Source: Candidatus Aenigmatarchaeota archaeon
Lineage (GTDB): Archaea; EX4484-52
DNA length: 50,822 nucleotides
Reading direction: 5' to 3'
NCBI GenBank assembly: GCA_023137195.1
Contig: JAGLPV010000021.1
Span: 1 to 50,822 of the forward strand
This document shows positions 35,157 through 43,793 of the stretch, one piece after another. The stretch's first letter is position 1. Every line of letters begins with the position of its first letter. The position numbers were made by a program, and so were the translations under genes. Below the pieces are notes generated by a model that worked only from the letters and a program-made list of their open reading frames with translations, was not told the origin of the DNA and searched no databases.

Positions 35157-35355
35157 ATATATAAACCTTTATATATTTTACGGTAACTATTATCATGTAA
35201 TTTTATCATAACAAAATCCTTCGACTTCACAAAATTTCCTAAAAATCAGGGTAAACTTTTCATCTCTATCTTTAAACAATCAAAAACCGCCCTCTTAAAT
35301 ATCTATAAAAATAAAAAGACAATGCATAAATATATATAAAACCTTATATATTTTA
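35157..35355. promoter_or_regulatory. paired direct repeats in MCP-B/cheR divergent promoter
   Basis: Two nearly identical 24-bp elements lie 175 bp apart: ATATATAAACCTTTATAT... (35157-35180) and ATATATAAAACCTTATAT... (35332-35355). Each has inverted A+T-rich ends around a CC core. One sits by each promoter, MCP-B on the left and cheR on the right, 20 bp before its ATG. They look like TATA boxes combined with operators for a shared regulator. The 287-bp gap holds no gene. Confidence 0.5.
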
Positions 35356-35374
35356 AGTAATATAAATAAACCTT

Positions 35375-36205
35375 ATGGAAACCGATGAAGAAAAAAAATG
35401 GCAGAATCTAAAAAAAACAATCACCAAAGAACTTAATTTTGACACAGAAAATTATACCAATAATTTCATAAAAAGAAGAGTCGCCTGCCGGATGAGAGCA
35501 ATTAAAATAGATGATTATTTCGCCTATTCACTCGCTCTTCAAAAAGACAAAGAAGAACAAAAAAAACTCCTGAAGGAACTTACAATCCATGTCACAAATT
35601 TTTTCAGGGACAGGGAAATGTGGAACACTCTGGAAACAAAAATTTTAATCCCTCTAATTGATGCAAAAATTGATGCAAACGACAAAAACCTCTCTTTCTG
35701 GTGCGCCGGTGCATCTTACGGGGATGAACCCTATTCTCTTGCAATCCTCCTGTCAGAAATATTAAGCAAGAAAAACAAACTGTCTAACTTTCACATCAGG
35801 ATAACAGCAGAGGATATTGAATCAAAAGTAATTGAAAAAGCAAAAAAAGGAGAGTTTGTAGATACGCACTTTTCTGAGATGGATGTGTCTCTGCTTGAAA
35901 AATATTTTGACAATATCAATAGTTCTTTTGTTATAAAAGAGGACATAAAAAAGCTTATCTACTTCAGGACAAGAGATATATTATCTCCCTTCGGAGCGCC
36001 AAAAAATATAGATGTCCTTTTTTGCAGGAACACTGTAATCTATTTTGAACGGGAAATAAAAGAAAACCTTTACACGAAATTTTCAGAAATACTCAAACCA
36101 AAAGGATATTTTGTAATGGGTAAAATGGAAACTCTTAGCGGACCTGCAAGAGATGATTTTAATTGCATTGACACCTCAAACAAATTTTTCCGGAAAAAAT
36201 CATAA
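35375..36205 (+). CDS. cheR: chemotaxis protein methyltransferase CheR
   Basis: 276 residues; transfers methyl groups from SAM to receptor glutamates. N-terminal helical domain (~1-85, including HVTNFFRD), then a Rossmann SAM domain with FWCAGASYGDEPYSLA (~108-123), the family's GxSxGEEPYS loop with Asp for one Glu, ITAEDIESKVIEKA and DVLFCRNTVIYFE. All expected motifs are present. No TPR or other extra domain. It is transcribed alone, divergent from MCP-B and convergent with cheB. A 14-bp palindrome (TTTTTCCGGAAAAA, 36185) covers its last codons. Confidence 0.94.
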   Translation: METDEEKKWQNLKKTITKELNFDTENYTNNFIKRRVACRMRAIKIDDYFAYSLALQKDKEEQKKLLKELTIHVTNFFRDREMWNTLETKILIPLIDAKIDANDKNLSFWCAGASYGDEPYSLAILLSEILSKKNKLSNFHIRITAEDIESKVIEKAKKGEFVDTHFSEMDVSLLEKYFDNINSSFVIKEDIKKLIYFRTRDILSPFGAPKNIDVLFCRNTVIYFEREIKENLYTKFSEILKPKGYFVMGKMETLSGPARDDFNCIDTSNKFFRKKS

Positions 36206-36326
36206 ATATCCTCGAGAAGACATTTACTCCATCTAATAATACTATTTGTATTGTTATCTAACCAGAGGGGGAACTCATGAGAAAAGAAGAATAACCACAA
36301 AAGTATCTTAAAATTCAACGGTTCCG

Positions 36327-36449
36327 TGTGTCATTCAACAAAGTTGAATGTGCAGAAAATCATGGAGAGTCATCGGTCTTTGACTGATGTGCGGAAAATC
36401 TTTGAGTCATCTGTCTCGAACAGATGTGCGGAAAATCTCTTTGATTTTC
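36327..36449. repeat. three tandem hairpin units with covarying stems
   Basis: Units start at 36332, 36371 and 36408 (39 and 37 bp apart). Each is a stem of 7-8 bp beginning CAT and ending ATG, then TGCGGAAAATC (A for G once). Stems are CATTCAAC/GTTGAATG, CATCGGTC/GACTGATG (one G-T pair) and CATCTGT/ACAGATG: inner bases differ but pairing is kept. GAAAATC of unit 3 can also pair with GATTTTC (36443-36449). The array lies between the convergent cheR and cheB genes and has no coding potential. It looks like a structured RNA or a protein-binding array; the strand is not determined. Confidence 0.75.
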
Positions 36450-36476
36450 TTGCATTCCTACATCTCATGGATATAA

Positions 36477-37508
36477 TCATCTTTTTCTTCTACAAATCAA
36501 ATCTACCCTCTTTATTATATTCCCAAGTGGCTCAACATAATCTGCCAGATTATTATCAACAATCGACTTAGGCATCCCATATATCATACTGGTCGCCTTA
36601 TCCTGCGCTATAACAACACCATTATTCTTTTTTATTGCTCTTGCCCCATCTGTACCGTCCTTTCCCATTCCGGTAAGCACAACTCCTATCACATTTTTAC
36701 CTGCAGCCGCAGCCGCAGACCGGAACATCATATTCACGCAAGGTCTCACATATTCTTCCTTTGGCTTTTGATTTAGGGATATATACAGATCAATCCCTTT
36801 TTTTATCTCAATATGATGATCTCCCGGGCAGACATAAACAGTCCCTTTTTTCAGTGCCTCTCCATGCCTGGCTTCCTTTACATTAACCTGGCAGATGGAC
36901 TTCAACCGATTAATAAAATGAATCATAAAATTCCCCGGCATGTGCTGTACAAGAACAACAGGCAGGTAATAATCCTCCGGAAGCGTAATCAAAATCCTCT
37001 CCACGCATGGGGGACCTCCTGTAGATGCACCAATCAGGAGAATCTTTTGTGTCTCCTGTGAATGTATTTTAGGCACAATTATCCTCTTCGTAAACTGATT
37101 CAAATTGCTCCCCGCTGCCGCCAAAACTTTTTCCCGTATCTCTTTTTCAAAAGCAATCTTGTTTTCCGGGATAATCAACCTCTGCGGCTTCTCGATAAAA
37201 TCAACCGCCCCAAGCTCAAGCGCCTTGATTGTTATATCCCCATCCTTCCTTGTATAGGAACTGATCATAACAACAGGAGTTTTCGTCGTATTCATTATCT
37301 GCTCTAAAGTAGAAAGACCGTCTAATTTTGGCATTTCAACATCAAGAGTGACAACATCGTATTTTTTTAACTTTAGTTTTTCCAGAGCCTCCAGACCATT
37401 CACTGCTCTATCGACACAAACATTATCAAAAGACAAAATCGTTCTTGAAATCAGATTCCTGATAAATAAAGAATCATCAACAACCAGAACATTAATTTTA
37501 TTTTTCAT
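36477..37508 (-). CDS. cheB: protein-glutamate methylesterase CheB
   Basis: 343 residues from the ATG at 37508 (the track starts at a TTG four codons earlier). Receiver domain ~1-120 with D56 in TLDVEMPKLDG. Methylesterase domain ~155-343 with the catalytic triad S162 (GASTGGPP), H189 (VQHMPGNF) and D284 (GMGKDGTDG). It removes receptor methyl groups and deamidates receptor glutamines when phosphorylated by CheA. It also must cover deamidation alone, since no cheD is present here. Last gene of the che operon, 24 bp after cheY1. Confidence 0.95.
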   Translation of the reverse strand: MKNKINVLVVDDSLFIRNLISRTILSFDNVCVDRAVNGLEALEKLKLKKYDVVTLDVEMPKLDGLSTLEQIMNTTKTPVVMISSYTRKDGDITIKALELGAVDFIEKPQRLIIPENKIAFEKEIREKVLAAAGSNLNQFTKRIIVPKIHSQETQKILLIGASTGGPPCVERILITLPEDYYLPVVLVQHMPGNFMIHFINRLKSICQVNVKEARHGEALKKGTVYVCPGDHHIEIKKGIDLYISLNQKPKEEYVRPCVNMMFRSAAAAAGKNVIGVVLTGMGKDGTDGARAIKKNNGVVIAQDKATSMIYGMPKSIVDNNLADYVEPLGNIIKRVDLICRRKR

Positions 37509-37532
37509 ATAACTATTCAACTATGTAAACAT

Positions 37533-37889
37533 TTACAACTTAGACAACTCTTCCAGGATTTTTGCTTCCTGGAACGGTTTTACAATAAACCCCTTTGCCC
37601 CGTTTTTTATAGCATCGCTTACAATAGACTGCTGACCGGCAGAAGAGCACATCAAAACATTCGCATCAGGAAAATCCGCCTTTATCTTTTTCAGACAATC
37701 TATACCGCCAAGATTCGGCATGACAACATCCATAAACACAACATCCGGCTTATTTTGCTTATATTTTTCATAACCGTCATTGCCATCAACTCCCTCTGCA
37801 ACAACCGTATAATTATTCTTGATAAGAATTTTCTTGATTATCATTCTCATGAACGCAGAATCGTCAACAAGCATTACTGTTTTTGCCAT
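37533..37889 (-). CDS. cheY: chemotaxis response regulator CheY (1)
   Basis: 118 residues, a stand-alone receiver. DD pocket (VDD at 8-10), phospho-acceptor D54 in VFMDVVMP, Ser in LMCSSAGQ, Lys in IVKPFQ. The CSSAGQQ stretch is typical of archaeal and Gram-positive CheY. It should carry the CheA signal to the motor or another output. It lies 33 bp after cheY2 and 24 bp before cheB. Confidence 0.92.
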   Translation of the reverse strand: MAKTVMLVDDSAFMRMIIKKILIKNNYTVVAEGVDGNDGYEKYKQNKPDVVFMDVVMPNLGGIDCLKKIKADFPDANVLMCSSAGQQSIVSDAIKNGAKGFIVKPFQEAKILEELSKL

Positions 37890-37922
37890 ATTCTATATTA
37901 TTAATTATACATATTTAAAAAC

Positions 37923-38282
37923 TTATCCGCAAAGCGTCTTCACAGCATTATTTATATCATCGCCCCTAAAGGGTTTAGTAATGTATATTTTTGCGCCCAG
38001 AGCCTTTGTTTCAGCTTTTGTCTTTTCATTCAACACAGAAGAGCACATCACAACTTTCGCAAGAGGATTTATTTTCTTGATTTCTCTTAGCGCACTAATC
38101 CCATCTGTCCCGGGCATAAGTATATCTAAAAATACCAGATTTGGTTTTTTTTCCTTGTACACATCTACTATTGCCGCACCATCTGCCGCTTCCCCAACCA
38201 CCTCACAACCGGCTTTTTTCAGGAAATTCTTTAATATTGTTCTCATAAGACCAGAGTCATCTGCCATAATTACTGTTGTCAT
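37923..38282 (-). CDS. cheY: chemotaxis response regulator CheY (2)
   Basis: 119 residues, a receiver with DDS pocket (8-10), D53 in FLDILMP, Ser in MCSSVLNEKT and Lys in TKPFRG. It differs clearly from CheY1, so one may be the signal carrier and the other a phosphate sink or target-specific variant. A purine-rich AGGTGA lies a few bases before the ATG. A 110-bp A+T-rich gap separates it from cheA upstream and may hold an internal promoter. Confidence 0.92.
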   Translation of the reverse strand: MTTVIMADDSGLMRTILKNFLKKAGCEVVGEAADGAAIVDVYKEKKPNLVFLDILMPGTDGISALREIKKINPLAKVVMCSSVLNEKTKAETKALGAKIYITKPFRGDDINNAVKTLCG

Positions 38283-38391
38283 TTTTTCACCTATCTATTA
38301 ATCATACATCATATATTTTTATATTTATATATTTTATCATTACAAGTAAACTCATATATTTAAAATCATATAGTATCTACAACATTGCCTC

Positions 38392-40377
38392 TTACTCAAA
38401 CAAAGTCCCTACATCCACAATCAATATCACCCTCCCGCTCCCAAGGATTGTAGCTCCTGAAAATCCATTTGTTTGCTTTAAAATATTCTCAAGAGGCTTT
38501 ATGATTATATGCTGCTCACCTATAACTTCATCAATAATCAACCCGATTTCTTCTCCCTTCCTCTCGACAACAAGCACAAAATGCATATCCTTTTCTTCAT
38601 CACCTTGATTCTCTTCAATGCAAAGCAGTTTTTTCAGCCAAAATAAAGGCAAATCAGAGTTCCTGTAAATGATTGTATCCTCATTCTGGATTTTTTTTAT
38701 ATCACTTTTCTTTATTGTGATTATATTATTGACAACATCCATTGGCACTGCATATTCGCGAGTTCCCGCACGGAAAAAAAGACTTTGTATAATCGCAAGC
38801 GACAAAGGCAGCCGGAGAGTCACTGTTGTTCCAATATCTTTTTCTGAATTTATTGTGTATGTACCTCTCAAACTGCGTATTGTGGACTGGACAACATCCA
38901 TCCCAACACCCCTACCCGAAACATCTGTTATTACCTCTGTTGTACTAAACCCGGGTAAAAATATCAGATTAAATGCCTCCTTCTCAGTCATCATGCCTGC
39001 TTCTTTCTCTGTTATGAGCCCTTTCTTTATCGCTGTCATTTTCAGCACTTCGGGATTCATTCCATTACCATCATCACTAATCTCTATGACACATGTATTT
39101 TTTTCTTTTTTTGCAACAAGCTTCACAACTCCGGTCGGCTTTTTGTTGTTCTTCTTCCTCTCCTCAGGAATCTCAACCCCATGATCCACTGCATTCCTCA
39201 ATAAATGAACCAAAGGATCTCCAATCTTATCCAACACAGTCCTGTCAAGCGTAATCTCCTCTCCCTCGACAATAAAATTAACTTCCTTGCTCTGCTTCTT
39301 TGCCAAATCTCTTACCATCCGTGGAAATTTATCAAAAATATGCTTTACCGGAACCATCCTTGCTTCAATCACTTCATCCTGTAATTTTATTATCATCTTG
39401 TCTATGTCTGAAATAATTCTGTCAAGTTCTGAAATATGATATCTCTTGCTTAACTCATCAAGCCCTATCTTTGCTATGACAAGCTCCCCTGCCAAATTCA
39501 TCAAAGAATCCAGCTTTGTTATACTTACCCGTATATTCTGCACTGTCTGGACAACATTCTTCTTTGATTCTCCTCCTGCGGGCGCAGAATCTTTCGAAAT
39601 TTCCTGCTTTTCTGCCGCTTTTTTATCGCTGTATTTTTCAATACTCACCTTCTTTATTTCCGCAACACCCATTATTCTTTTTTTAATTTTCCCTTGCTCC
39701 TCTTCTGAGATAATCAACAAATTAAATTCCTTGCCAAAATTACCTTCCTCCAGTAACTTTAAATCAGGATGACTTCCAACCACCTCGCAAACATTCTCAA
39801 GAGCATTGAACACCAGCTGGACACGAACCCCCGGAAACATACAGTCTTCCGTAAGAACAATCTTTGCCCGTAACACCTTATCTTTTGCACCTGCAATTTT
39901 TTTTCTTGCATTATCATCCAGATTAAACTCCACATCTCCTCCCTTATTTCCTGCTCCCTGTTCACCATCCGAATCTTTTTTTTCAACCTCAGACGAAGTC
40001 AGCATTTGTTTAAGTCTCTCTATAATGGCGGCATTCCCGGATGTATCTCCCTCTGAACCTGATGAAGCAACATCATCTACCATTGCCTCTACCTCATCTA
40101 TGCACTCAAAAACCAAATCAATCAAATCGCTATTCACTTTGACCTTATTGTTCCTGACTTCATCAAATACATTTTCAAGCTTGTGCATCATCTCTTTGAT
40201 GCTCATAAAACCCATTGTCGCCGAATTACCTTTTAATGTATGGGCCGCCCTGAATATTACATCTATTGCCTCTTTATCCAACTGATTTTTCTCAAGCACC
40301 AAAATAGAATTATTAAGATTTTCAATCTGCTCTTTTGCATCTGCAATAAATTCTTCTATATACTCCTCATTTGCCAT
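38392..40377 (-). CDS. cheA: chemotaxis histidine kinase CheA
   Basis: 661 residues with the full CheA layout. Hpt/P1 domain (1-~105) with phospho-His H46 in AAHTLKGNSATMGF. P2-like response-regulator binding region (~165-250). Dimerisation P3 (~275-345). Kinase P4 (~345-525) with HLLRNAVDHGVE (N box), SDDGNGM (G1) and GRGVGMDVV (G2). CheW-like P5 (~530-661). It should phosphorylate both CheY proteins, CheB and the CheV receivers. It lies 15 bp after cheC and is the only CheA in the window, so it presumably serves both receptors. Confidence 0.96.
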   Translation of the reverse strand: MANEEYIEEFIADAKEQIENLNNSILVLEKNQLDKEAIDVIFRAAHTLKGNSATMGFMSIKEMMHKLENVFDEVRNNKVKVNSDLIDLVFECIDEVEAMVDDVASSGSEGDTSGNAAIIERLKQMLTSSEVEKKDSDGEQGAGNKGGDVEFNLDDNARKKIAGAKDKVLRAKIVLTEDCMFPGVRVQLVFNALENVCEVVGSHPDLKLLEEGNFGKEFNLLIISEEEQGKIKKRIMGVAEIKKVSIEKYSDKKAAEKQEISKDSAPAGGESKKNVVQTVQNIRVSITKLDSLMNLAGELVIAKIGLDELSKRYHISELDRIISDIDKMIIKLQDEVIEARMVPVKHIFDKFPRMVRDLAKKQSKEVNFIVEGEEITLDRTVLDKIGDPLVHLLRNAVDHGVEIPEERKKNNKKPTGVVKLVAKKEKNTCVIEISDDGNGMNPEVLKMTAIKKGLITEKEAGMMTEKEAFNLIFLPGFSTTEVITDVSGRGVGMDVVQSTIRSLRGTYTINSEKDIGTTVTLRLPLSLAIIQSLFFRAGTREYAVPMDVVNNIITIKKSDIKKIQNEDTIIYRNSDLPLFWLKKLLCIEENQGDEEKDMHFVLVVERKGEEIGLIIDEVIGEQHIIIKPLENILKQTNGFSGATILGSGRVILIVDVGTLFE

Positions 40378-40392
40378 ATTATTCTATAATAC

Positions 40393-41001
40393 TCAAGCCA
40401 TTTTTTTGTTCAACTCTTTTATTATGCGATTCATCGCCTTTGGCGTTGTCATAAGTATGAATTCTCCTTTAAAATTTTCCTTATCTATGTGCAGTTTTGT
40501 ATTAGTAAGCAAAGCTGTATGCGCAACCATTGCATGCTGTGCTGCAACTGTATTCAAAAGAGAGGCCGCCATATCATAGCAAGAAGACGGAACACTAGGC
40601 AATATCTTCATCTCAAGAAAATCAGCCAGGGAATTTAGGTATGCCGCGCAAATTATATTCCCTACCTCTTTCAAAGTAGAATCTCCCATCTCATCAACAT
40701 CTTTCTTCTCTTCTCCCAATAGCAAAGAAATAAGACGAAGAGCAGTATTTTTTTCAAACATCAAAAGCATTGTGCCGTCAATATCCCCATTAATCTCAAG
40801 AAGTACACCATATACCTGCTCTTCCGGGCGCTCAAGAGTCTCGGCAATTTTTTCTATCGCAACAAAACTCACATCAGGGACCTTTATATCTATCCTCTTA
40901 TTCACCATATCAGATAATGCTGTCGCAGCATTTCCTGCTCCAATATTTGCAATTTCTTTAATCGCATCATGTTCCAGTTCACTTAACATCTTCTTAATCA
41001 T
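40393..41001 (-). CDS. cheC: CheY-P phosphatase CheC
   Basis: 202 residues, two-fold symmetric CheC fold. Both active-site motifs are present: EIANIGAGNAATALS (E16, N19) and the second D-S-T-L-K-E-V-G-N-I (Glu and Asn retained). It removes phosphate from CheY. CheC normally works with CheD, but no cheD is in the window. Its ATG overlaps the stop of the upstream CheC-like gene by one base (TAATG), so the two are translationally coupled and may form a heteromer. Confidence 0.93.
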   Translation of the reverse strand: MIKKMLSELEHDAIKEIANIGAGNAATALSDMVNKRIDIKVPDVSFVAIEKIAETLERPEEQVYGVLLEINGDIDGTMLLMFEKNTALRLISLLLGEEKKDVDEMGDSTLKEVGNIICAAYLNSLADFLEMKILPSVPSSCYDMAASLLNTVAAQHAMVAHTALLTNTKLHIDKENFKGEFILMTTPKAMNRIIKELNKKMA

Positions 41002-41588
41002 TACATCATCTCCTTTACCTTGTCTGTTATTTTCTGTAAAACCATATCAGCACCATCATTGCAGAAATATAAAAATATATGTCCTGTCTTGTCATCCTTC
41101 CCCTTCCAGCAGAATCTTGTATCTATTAAAAATACCTTTCCTTCCTTTGCAACCTCTTTCTCTCCTTCGGAAATGAACACATCCTTTAGAATGTCCACCC
41201 CTAATTTTGAATACTGCTTGCTGAATTCAAATGAATCTTCTATTGAAAGATAATCCTTGCATGAAACAGCATAGCTTGTGCTCATGGCAGTCAGTGATTT
41301 TTTGTCCTTTGATCTCATCTTTACGACAACCATATTATCTGTATCTCTTGGAAACATGACTAAAAGACCGCCTTTGCTTTCTTTCATCTTAAAGTCAAGA
41401 GAATACCTGTTTTTGTCAAGATAATCAAACAAACTACTAAATTTTTCTTCTGTAAAAATATAAGTCCTCGTTACATCAATCACTATTTCTGCACCCGTAT
41501 TCTGGGATATCGCCATTCCAATCCTTCCCGAACCAATATTCCCTATTTCTTTTGCCATTTCATTTTCCATCTCATCGAGCTGTTCCAT
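41001..41588 (-). CDS. divergent CheC/CheX-like protein
   Basis: 195 residues. The first helix reads EMENEMAKEIGNIGSGRIGMAIS, matching the CheC motif (ExxN, then GxGxxxxAIS), so one phosphatase site seems intact. The second half lacks a recognisable ExxN site (around residues 100-125, LTAMSTSYAVSCKDY), so it has at most one active centre. It is the first gene of the cheC-cheA-cheY-cheY-cheB operon. It may be a one-site phosphatase or a regulator of CheC. The A+T-rich 113 bp upstream carries TATA-like sequences. Confidence 0.8.
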   Translation of the reverse strand: MEQLDEMENEMAKEIGNIGSGRIGMAISQNTGAEIVIDVTRTYIFTEEKFSSLFDYLDKNRYSLDFKMKESKGGLLVMFPRDTDNMVVVKMRSKDKKSLTAMSTSYAVSCKDYLSIEDSFEFSKQYSKLGVDILKDVFISEGEKEVAKEGKVFLIDTRFCWKGKDDKTGHIFLYFCNDGADMVLQKITDKVKEMM

Positions 41589-41701
41589 AGTTCATCTTCA
41601 ATCATATATTTAATATATTTATTAAATAATATAGAAAATATATAAATCTATCCACTGTTTTTTTTGATACTCTCACAAAAAAATTCATCAAAAACCAACA
41701 A

Positions 41702-42577
41702 TTACATCCTCAACTTTTTCAGGAAGGCAATTCTCTTTTCCATGTTAGGATGCGTGGAAAACAACTCAACCACTCCTTTTGTATCTATATACATAGAAGA
41801 CATTGAAGGATTCATGTATTTTTTAGCATCAGGCATACTCACACTATTGTGTATTTTTTCCAGTGCACTAATAAGATGCTGTGGTGTATGCATTGCCTTT
41901 GCACTAAACTGATCTGCCCCATATTCCCTTAACCGACTCAAATACAGCACAGGAATATTAAACACAAAATATACTATCTGAGAAACAAAATTTGCAAGCA
42001 TCCACTTCATAATCCCTGCCCCAAATGAATTGTTATCGTCATCTCCGCTACTCAAAACCAGCGCAAACGCAATGTAACTGACAACCATCGGAAGCAATGA
42101 CGCAATAGTAATCACTGTCATATCCCTGTTCTTTATATGCCCTAGTTCATGATTGATTATCGCCGTCAATTCATCATCGCTCAACTTCCCGTCAATATTT
42201 TTCTGCATCATGCCTTTGGTAAGCACAACGCGGGCAGTACTTTGACCCCTTCCATAAGTATATGCATTCATGACCGGGCTTGGATCTACCCCGACCCGAA
42301 CAGGAGGAAGCCCTGCTTTCTTTGCCTCATCATTCACCTTCCTATAGAGAGAATCACTTTCCTGCGCAAAAACAATATGATTAAAATGGTCAAGCATCCA
42401 CGGAGATACAAAATACTGCACCGCCACAAGAACCACGCCGATAATTGCATAGAACCATATGCCCATGGAAGACTGGAAATAAAACATCCCCACAAGACTT
42501 ATGATTGCATAGAACAAGAGGAATATAAATCCAATCGTAATGTAATTAGTATATTTTAATCTGGCTGACGTAATCAT
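41702..42577 (-). CDS. htpX: membrane zinc metalloprotease HtpX (M48)
   Basis: 291 residues; quality-control protease for membrane proteins. Four membrane segments, two near the N-terminus (~11-33, 38-58) and two after the active site (~152-176, 190-212). Zinc-binding HELGH at 143-147, third ligand Glu in REYGADQFSA. The SPVMNAYTYG substrate-side motif is conserved. The expected active-site residues are intact. It is transcribed alone, downstream of asparaginase on the same strand, with about 85 bp between. Confidence 0.95.
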   Translation of the reverse strand: MITSARLKYTNYITIGFIFLLFYAIISLVGMFYFQSSMGIWFYAIIGVVLVAVQYFVSPWMLDHFNHIVFAQESDSLYRKVNDEAKKAGLPPVRVGVDPSPVMNAYTYGRGQSTARVVLTKGMMQKNIDGKLSDDELTAIINHELGHIKNRDMTVITIASLLPMVVSYIAFALVLSSGDDDNNSFGAGIMKWMLANFVSQIVYFVFNIPVLYLSRLREYGADQFSAKAMHTPQHLISALEKIHNSVSMPDAKKYMNPSMSSMYIDTKGVVELFSTHPNMEKRIAFLKKLRM

Positions 42578-42662
42578 AAAACAATATAGATTAAATGTTT
42601 AAAAAAGTAACTGATTTAAATATTATTTTACCATAACCCAAATGAAAGGCTTCTTTCTTCAA

Positions 42663-43718
42663 CTATAAAGAATACTCCCATATTCTTTTCTCCTTAGGCG
42701 TCCTTATATCAGAAACTTCTCCCGCAATATCTTTCAAAAACAATTCTTTTATTTCTTTCATAGAATAATCAGGATAATTCCCAAGAATCCACATCAACTT
42801 AGTCATCTCAGTCTCACTGACCATATCATGCCCGGGAATTGCCCCAACATCCAGCGCTTTCTTTCCGCATTCATAAAGATACATCCATGAAAAACCAATA
42901 GCGCACTGTGAAGACACAATAATAGGAACTCCCTTTTTTATTGCCTTTTTAATTTCAGGTATCAGTGAATTCTCATCTATTGGAACATTCCCTGCCCCAT
43001 ATCCTTCAAGAATTATTCCTTTATAACCAAGATCTATTAACCCGGAAATTATTTTCGGATTGAACCCCGGCGTTATTTTCTGGATGCATACGGCTTCCTC
43101 TAATTTATCAAAAAATTTTAGTTCTGCATTATTATTGTCATTCTGGTAATGCTCCCCTGTATGCCTAATGTCATGCTCAATCACACCCAAAGGCAGCATT
43201 CCGACACTCTCGAATGCCTCAAATTCAAGTTCACGGAATTTTTTAGTCCTATTCCCTCTCAAAATTTTACTATTGAATACTATCATCACTTCATGCATAT
43301 CTGTTTCTGTAGCAACGCGCATCGCATCAAGAACATTTCTCTTTGCATCAGAACCCAGTTTATGAGGCGGTACCTGCGAACCTGTTAAAACGACAGGCTT
43401 AGATAAATCCTGCAATAAAAAAGACAATGCCGATGCACTGTAATGCATAGTATCTGTCCCGTGAGTTATTACAAAACCATCATAATCAGAATAATTATCC
43501 TTTATTTCCTTTGCAATTTCAAGCCAATATTTGGGTTGCATATTGGAGGAATCAATATTAAATAAATCAATAGTTCTAATATCCGCAATTTCTTTTATTT
43601 CAGGAATAAAAGTCAGCAGTTCTTTCTCATTGAATTCTCCCGGTCTCCAACTGCCATTGACCATCTTGGCAGTAATTGTTCCACCTGTCCCAATAAGCAA
43701 AACTTTCTTTTTAGTCAT
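42663..43718 (-). CDS. ansA: type I L-asparaginase
   Basis: 351 residues from the ATG at 43718 (MTKKKVLLIGTGGTI; the track starts six codons earlier). Hydrolyses asparagine to aspartate and ammonia. Catalytic threonines sit in IGTGGTITAK and THGTDTM, and SDAKRNVLDAM carries the Lys of the catalytic triad. It has no N-terminal GatD-type domain and no GatD RSSDR/RKMH signatures, which separates it from gatD at 750-2060. Length is normal. Cytoplasmic. It is downstream of the EamA gene on the same strand, 75 bp apart. Confidence 0.88.
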   Translation of the reverse strand: MTKKKVLLIGTGGTITAKMVNGSWRPGEFNEKELLTFIPEIKEIADIRTIDLFNIDSSNMQPKYWLEIAKEIKDNYSDYDGFVITHGTDTMHYSASALSFLLQDLSKPVVLTGSQVPPHKLGSDAKRNVLDAMRVATETDMHEVMIVFNSKILRGNRTKKFRELEFEAFESVGMLPLGVIEHDIRHTGEHYQNDNNNAELKFFDKLEEAVCIQKITPGFNPKIISGLIDLGYKGIILEGYGAGNVPIDENSLIPEIKKAIKKGVPIIVSSQCAIGFSWMYLYECGKKALDVGAIPGHDMVSETEMTKLMWILGNYPDYSMKEIKELFLKDIAGEVSDIRTPKEKRIWEYSL

Positions 43719-43793
43719 ACACTTGAATGGAATCATAGTATTATAAATCTTGTATCCTCCTCAAACAATCTCATCGTCCGTTGAATGCATCAA

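Noticed and set aside
36327-36449. CRISPR array or coding repeat at the cheR-cheB gap
   Set aside because: The conserved part is only ~11-14 bp, the variable parts form hairpins, and no frame gives a repetitive protein.
20187-41588. archaellum or type IV pilus gene cluster within the signalling island
   Set aside because: No archaellin, ArlI/J, prepilin or pilus ATPase motif found in any frame of the window.
42663-43718. second GatD subunit
   Set aside because: No GatD N-terminal domain and no RSSDR or RKMH signatures; fits type I asparaginase.
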